Part shown: positions 39,756-43,642 of the stretch, one piece after another | Numbering within the stretch: the first letter of the stretch is position 1 | Layout of the letters: each line of letters starts with the position of its first letter | Source: Gracilibacter sp. | GTDB lineage: Bacteria; Bacillota; Desulfitobacteriia; Desulfitobacteriales; Syntrophobotulaceae | DNA: 43,642 bases | Direction of reading: 5' to 3' | Assembly: GCA_024637055.1 (NCBI GenBank) | Contig: JAGXFZ010000029.1 | Location: forward strand, 1-43,642 | The notes under the pieces: model-generated | The model's input: only the letters and a program-made list of their open reading frames with translations | What the model was told of the DNA's origin: nothing | The model's database searches: none | Translations under genes and position numbers: made by a program

Positions 39756-40817
39756 TTATTGAACAGCTTTTAGATTTTCATCATTAAGCTGGGCAATCTC
39801 TTCTGGAATCGGTGCATAGTGGAGATTACTAGCATATTGTTGTCCATCTCGATACATCCACTTTACAAGATCTAACAGCTCATTCTTTAAATTCTCATCT
39901 TCGTACTTTTCGTTTACCAATATCCAAGAGAAACCAACGATACCATAGGCATCTTTACCAGCAGGATCAACGATGGATACCCTTGTATCTTTCGGCATAT
40001 CCGCTATAGCTCCGGCTGCTGCAGAACTTGCTGCTTCTAAGGATGGGGCAGTGAAGTTTCCTTCTTTGTTGCGAAGCTGAGCATAGGCTAAATTATTCGT
40101 AGTAGCATATGCCAATTCCACATAACCTATTGATCCTGGGAGCTGTTTAACTTGACCAGCAACACCTTCATTACCTTTACCACCAATACCCACGGGGAAG
40201 TTTACGGCTTTACCAGCGCCGACTTCATTTTTCCATTCTGAGCTTACTTTAGATAAATAGTCAGTATAGATAGAAGTTGTTCCGCTTCCATCCGAACGGA
40301 ATACTGGGGTAATGTCTAAATCAGGTAAGTTAATTTCAGAATTATCGGCAACTAATTTGGGATCATTCCATTTAGTAATTTTACCAAGATAAATTTCAGT
40401 TAAAGTCTCCTGAGTTAATTTAACACCAGTGCCAATCCCTTCTAGGTTATATACAATTGCTACGGCTCCAATTGTCATGGGAACGTGAATTACGCCGTTC
40501 TGGATTTTGCCCATCTCGTCTTCATTTAGAAAAGCATCACTTGCTCCGAAATCAACAGTCTCTTCAATCATTTGCTTCACACCGCCGCCTGAACCTATGG
40601 ATTGGTAATTTACCCTTATCTGGGAATGAAGCTTATTGTATTCAGAAAACATTTTTGAATACAGCGGATACGGAAATGTAGCACCAGCACCAGTGATACT
40701 TGCTTGTTTTCCGGAAGGATCTGAATTCGGGTCTTGGTTTGTACCACAACCAGTTACAACTAGAGATAGTGCTAGAATAAGAACTAAAGTGATACGACCA
40801 GTTTTCTTAAGCATCAT
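39756..40817 (-). CDS. pstS: Phosphate-binding protein PstS
   Basis: Lipoprotein signal VVTGCGTN, GAGATFPYPLYSKMFSEY, FRSDGSGTTSIYTDYL. Confidence 0.95.
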   Translation of the reverse strand: MMLKKTGRITLVLILALSLVVTGCGTNQDPNSDPSGKQASITGAGATFPYPLYSKMFSEYNKLHSQIRVNYQSIGSGGGVKQMIEETVDFGASDAFLNEDEMGKIQNGVIHVPMTIGAVAIVYNLEGIGTGVKLTQETLTEIYLGKITKWNDPKLVADNSEINLPDLDITPVFRSDGSGTTSIYTDYLSKVSSEWKNEVGAGKAVNFPVGIGGKGNEGVAGQVKQLPGSIGYVELAYATTNNLAYAQLRNKEGNFTAPSLEAASSAAAGAIADMPKDTRVSIVDPAGKDAYGIVGFSWILVNEKYEDENLKNELLDLVKWMYRDGQQYASNLHYAPIPEEIAQLNDENLKAVQ

Positions 40818-40917
40818 GATTCCTCCTAAATAGTATTTCAAATTTTATTTCTCTTTCTGTATTAACTATAACATGTCTATGTAAACCGCCAATTATCACT
40901 TTGTTAATTCTATGTAA

Positions 40918-40953
40918 ATAAAAAATACTGACACTATCAGCTAACACAGTGTC
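40918..40953 (-). terminator. Terminator downstream of Cof-type hydrolase gene
   Basis: Minus strand GACACTGTGTTAGCTGATAGTGTCAGTATTTTTT. Confidence 0.7.
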
Positions 40954-41026
40954 TTCCGTCCATATGCTGTGCTTAGCTTTGCCAGTATTAATTAGCTTTA
41001 TTCTCTTGTCAAATTGTTCTAACTTA

Positions 41027-41836
41027 CTAGCCCTCTCGATTCAGAACTAATTTCTCGATAGCTCTAGCAACCCCATCTTGGTTGTTGGAAGCAGTTATAT
41101 GCGTTGCTATCTTTTTGATGTTGGGATGAGCGTTTTCCACAGCGACTCCAAGCCCCGCGAAGGTAATCATCTCCGTGTCGTTAATACTATCTCCTATAGC
41201 CATAATTTCATGTGGTAGGATGCCATATTGCTCGCTCAGAGCTTTAAGTGCTGTTCCTTTATTGACATCTTTATCAACCATATCAAAAAAATACGGTTTC
41301 GACGAGGTAAAATGTAATCTGTCTTTGTATATTTCTCTTAACTCTTCTGCGGTTTGCTTAAGTGCACTTTCTTCTCCTATACAGAGTATCTTTTCTAACC
41401 CTTCAGGTTCTTTCTCCAATACTTTCAGGATATCTTTTTCCTCTACTTGTACTCCAGCCATCTTACAATAGAAATCAGAGTATTTATTCGTTTTCTGTGT
41501 GAAAACTCTATCCTTAATAAAAATATGAGTATGAACGGCACGCTTTAATAAGTTCTCTACAATATCTGACGCCAGATCTGTAGGTACAACCTTCCTATAA
41601 AGCACTTCACCGCTTAAACCCTGTTCTATTAAAGCTCCATGATAAGTAATAATAGGAACATCCAAACCTAGTTCTCTGGCATATTTCCTGGTCGATATAG
41701 CCATCCTTCCCGTTGCTAAAGTAACTTTCACTCCATTTTCCACTGCTTGTCGAATAGCGTTAATATTACGGGATGAAATCTTCCATTCATGATTTAATAA
41801 GGTATCATCTAGATCAGTAGCTACCAGCTTAATCAT
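41027..41836 (-). CDS. Cof-type HAD-IIB family hydrolase
   Basis: LVATDLDDTLLNHEWKIS and IMAIGDSINDTEMITFAG. Confidence 0.95.
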   Translation of the reverse strand: MIKLVATDLDDTLLNHEWKISSRNINAIRQAVENGVKVTLATGRMAISTRKYARELGLDVPIITYHGALIEQGLSGEVLYRKVVPTDLASDIVENLLKRAVHTHIFIKDRVFTQKTNKYSDFYCKMAGVQVEEKDILKVLEKEPEGLEKILCIGEESALKQTAEELREIYKDRLHFTSSKPYFFDMVDKDVNKGTALKALSEQYGILPHEIMAIGDSINDTEMITFAGLGVAVENAHPNIKKIATHITASNNQDGVARAIEKLVLNREG

Positions 41837-42002
41837 ATATCCTCACTCCTTAACCTAAATACAAATTCTATTTAAAATACTTTTCTCTAATTATACCATA
41901 GGGCTAAGTTGAATCTTTTATAAACCCTTTTACTTTCTCAATTTGATGAGATATATGAAGAAAACTTGGGCATCTTTCTGTCAAGTCTTTATATGTAGAT
42001 GC

Positions 42003-42040
42003 AAAAACTGCTTCCAAGTTTCAGCTTGAAAGCAGTTTTA
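42003..42040 (-). terminator. Terminator downstream of the DUF2680-like gene
   Basis: AAAACTGCTT...AAGCAGTTTT hairpin with minus-strand TTTTT. Confidence 0.7.
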
Positions 42041-42069
42041 GTTATACGTAATTTATAATCTATATTCTA

Positions 42070-42507
42070 TCAATTGCCAGCATTCTGTGTTCCCCAGCAG
42101 CCGCCGCCTCTATTACCGCGGCTCCCGCCGAAATAGCCTTCAGCTCTCTCTCCAAATCCCATTCCTCTTCCACCAATGGTACCGTCACAGTAGGCGATAT
42201 TCTCTTCCATATTAGCGATGATATCGTCTGCTTGTTCCTGGGTGATTTCGCCTGCTAATACCTTTTCCTGGATAACAGCTTTTCTGTTTTCTAACATCTG
42301 AGCTCTGAACTCCTCAGAAACGTCAGCATCCTCAGCCTGCAAGTAAAAATTATTACCTGCTTTTCTTTCTGCATAAGCATCCTCTACGCTAATCCCTTTT
42401 ATTTCCGCATATATTTCTGCAGGAGATTTGAACGTTGCTCCAATTACACTATTCGCCCCTACTAGGAGAAGTGCTATGGCAATAAATCCTATAAGTATTT
42501 TTTTCAT
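42070..42507 (-). CDS. Secreted DUF2680-like protein with Gly-rich C-terminus
   Basis: Signal peptide, EERAEIYAEIKGISVEDAYAERKAGN-like region, GEITQEQADDII, then GGRGMGFGERAEGYFGGSRGNRGGGCWG. Confidence 0.6.
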   Translation of the reverse strand: MKKILIGFIAIALLLVGANSVIGATFKSPAEIYAEIKGISVEDAYAERKAGNNFYLQAEDADVSEEFRAQMLENRKAVIQEKVLAGEITQEQADDIIANMEENIAYCDGTIGGRGMGFGERAEGYFGGSRGNRGGGCWGTQNAGN

Positions 42508-42592
42508 TCTTAGTACCTCCTTGTAATAATACTTACTCGTATTATACCAATCAAATATGACAGAATTATGGCAGAAAATATTATAGACTAGA

Positions 42593-43444
42593 TTATTTTT
42601 TTTCTAATTCCTTTTGAATTTTTTCTAATTCACCGGCTTTAAGCTTATAACATTGTTCTTCTTCTGGAAACTGCCCTTTCTCAACATCTTCCTTATATCT
42701 TCCAAGGGCGTCTAAAATTACAGCGTTTAAATCAAGGTACTTCTTTACAAACTTAGGTGTAAACGCATCAAAAAAGCCTAAAGCATCATGGACGATCAGT
42801 AGTTGTCCATGGACATGTGGCCCTGCTCCGATCCCTATAACAGGAATATTCGCTCTTTCGGTTATAATCTCTGCAACTTCAGGAGGTACTGCTTCTAAAA
42901 GCAAAAGGCTTATTCCTGCTTCTTCCAAAATCTTTGCATCTTCAATGATTTTCAGGGCTCCAGAGCTATCTCTGCCTTGAGATTTAAATCCACCTAATTG
43001 GGCGATGGACTGTGGGGTTAGCCCCAAGTGTCCCATCACTGGTATAGTAGCGTTCACTAAAGCTTTCACGGTCTTAGCCATATTGGCGCCACCTTCAAGC
43101 TTAATTGCATCACAACCTGCTTCAGCCATGTAGCGTCCTGCATTACGGATAGCTTCTTCTTTACTAACTTGATAGGACATATAAGGCATATCCCCTACCA
43201 GAAAAGCCGTCGGTGCCCCTTTACGAACTGCTTTAGCATGAGTAAGCATTGTTTCCATATCTACATTAAGAGTGGATTCATGGCCCAGTACTGTCATAGC
43301 CATTGAATCTCCACAAAGAATTATATCGATTCCGGCTTTTTCTTCCAGAAGCCCCATCGGATAATCATACCCTGTTAGCATTGTTATCTTTTGACCTAGT
43401 TCAACTTTATTGTGTAAGTTCTGAATAGTAACTTTGGATCGCAT
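42593..43444 (-). CDS. panB: 3-methyl-2-oxobutanoate hydroxymethyltransferase
   Basis: ITMLTGYDYPMGLLEEKAGIDIILCGDSMAMTVLGHEST; start reassigned to MRSKVTIQ with GGAGGAG RBS. Confidence 0.96.
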   Translation of the reverse strand: MRSKVTIQNLHNKVELGQKITMLTGYDYPMGLLEEKAGIDIILCGDSMAMTVLGHESTLNVDMETMLTHAKAVRKGAPTAFLVGDMPYMSYQVSKEEAIRNAGRYMAEAGCDAIKLEGGANMAKTVKALVNATIPVMGHLGLTPQSIAQLGGFKSQGRDSSGALKIIEDAKILEEAGISLLLLEAVPPEVAEIITERANIPVIGIGAGPHVHGQLLIVHDALGFFDAFTPKFVKKYLDLNAVILDALGRYKEDVEKGQFPEEEQCYKLKAGELEKIQKELEKK

Positions 43445-43642
43445 CTTTATCTCCTCCATATGTTTCTTACAGTATAAAAAAATAGCTTAATTACCAATAT
43501 AATATATACTATCCCTATCCAGTTGTCTACCCTCTGCCGACACTTTTCCACCAGTGGAATACATTCCGTTAAGATATTTTGCTTATATGTCCTGATAGTA
43601 TAGCAGTCTTTTTAGATAAATACTTCTGTAAATACTGGCCGG

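Noticed and set aside
34722-41026. Arsenic/phosphate block as a novel resistance island
   Set aside because: acr3-arsR and pstSCAB-phoU are well-known modules; only the operator palindrome is worth noting.

Overview
The window is a dense, almost entirely minus-strand chromosomal segment that looks like an anaerobic Firmicute (Clostridia/Peptococcales-like; inferred from gene families and synteny, no search run). In transcription order (high to low coordinates) it carries: panB, DUF2680-like secreted protein, Cof-type HAD hydrolase, pstS-pstC-pstA-pstB-phoU, acr3-arsR, B12-binding radical SAM protein, orphan solute-binding lipoprotein, rapZ-yvcK-whiA, rpoN, Na/Pi cotransporter, trkA-trkH, a PrpR-type sigma-54 activator, a putative acid-catabolic island (four-gene 2-oxoacid:ferredoxin oxidoreductase, GntP-type permease, aconitase/LeuC-like hydratase, chemoreceptor, GlcD- and GlcF-like proteins), pgk-tpiA-gpmI-eno, secG, hppA, a carboxylesterase, an HD-domain protein, and a partial smpB that the ORF track misses. 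The best candidate for a previously undescribed system is the ~12 kb sigma-54-linked island at 9766-22106. It sits where cggR-gap is commonly found between rpoN and pgk. It has a near-consensus -24/-12 promoter with a tandem upstream repeat, a ferredoxin subunit that has lost exactly one cluster's ligand set, a lone divergent aconitase-family large subunit, and a chemoreceptor with a C-terminal Cache-like domain. No CRISPR array, rRNA, tRNA or mobile element was recognised.
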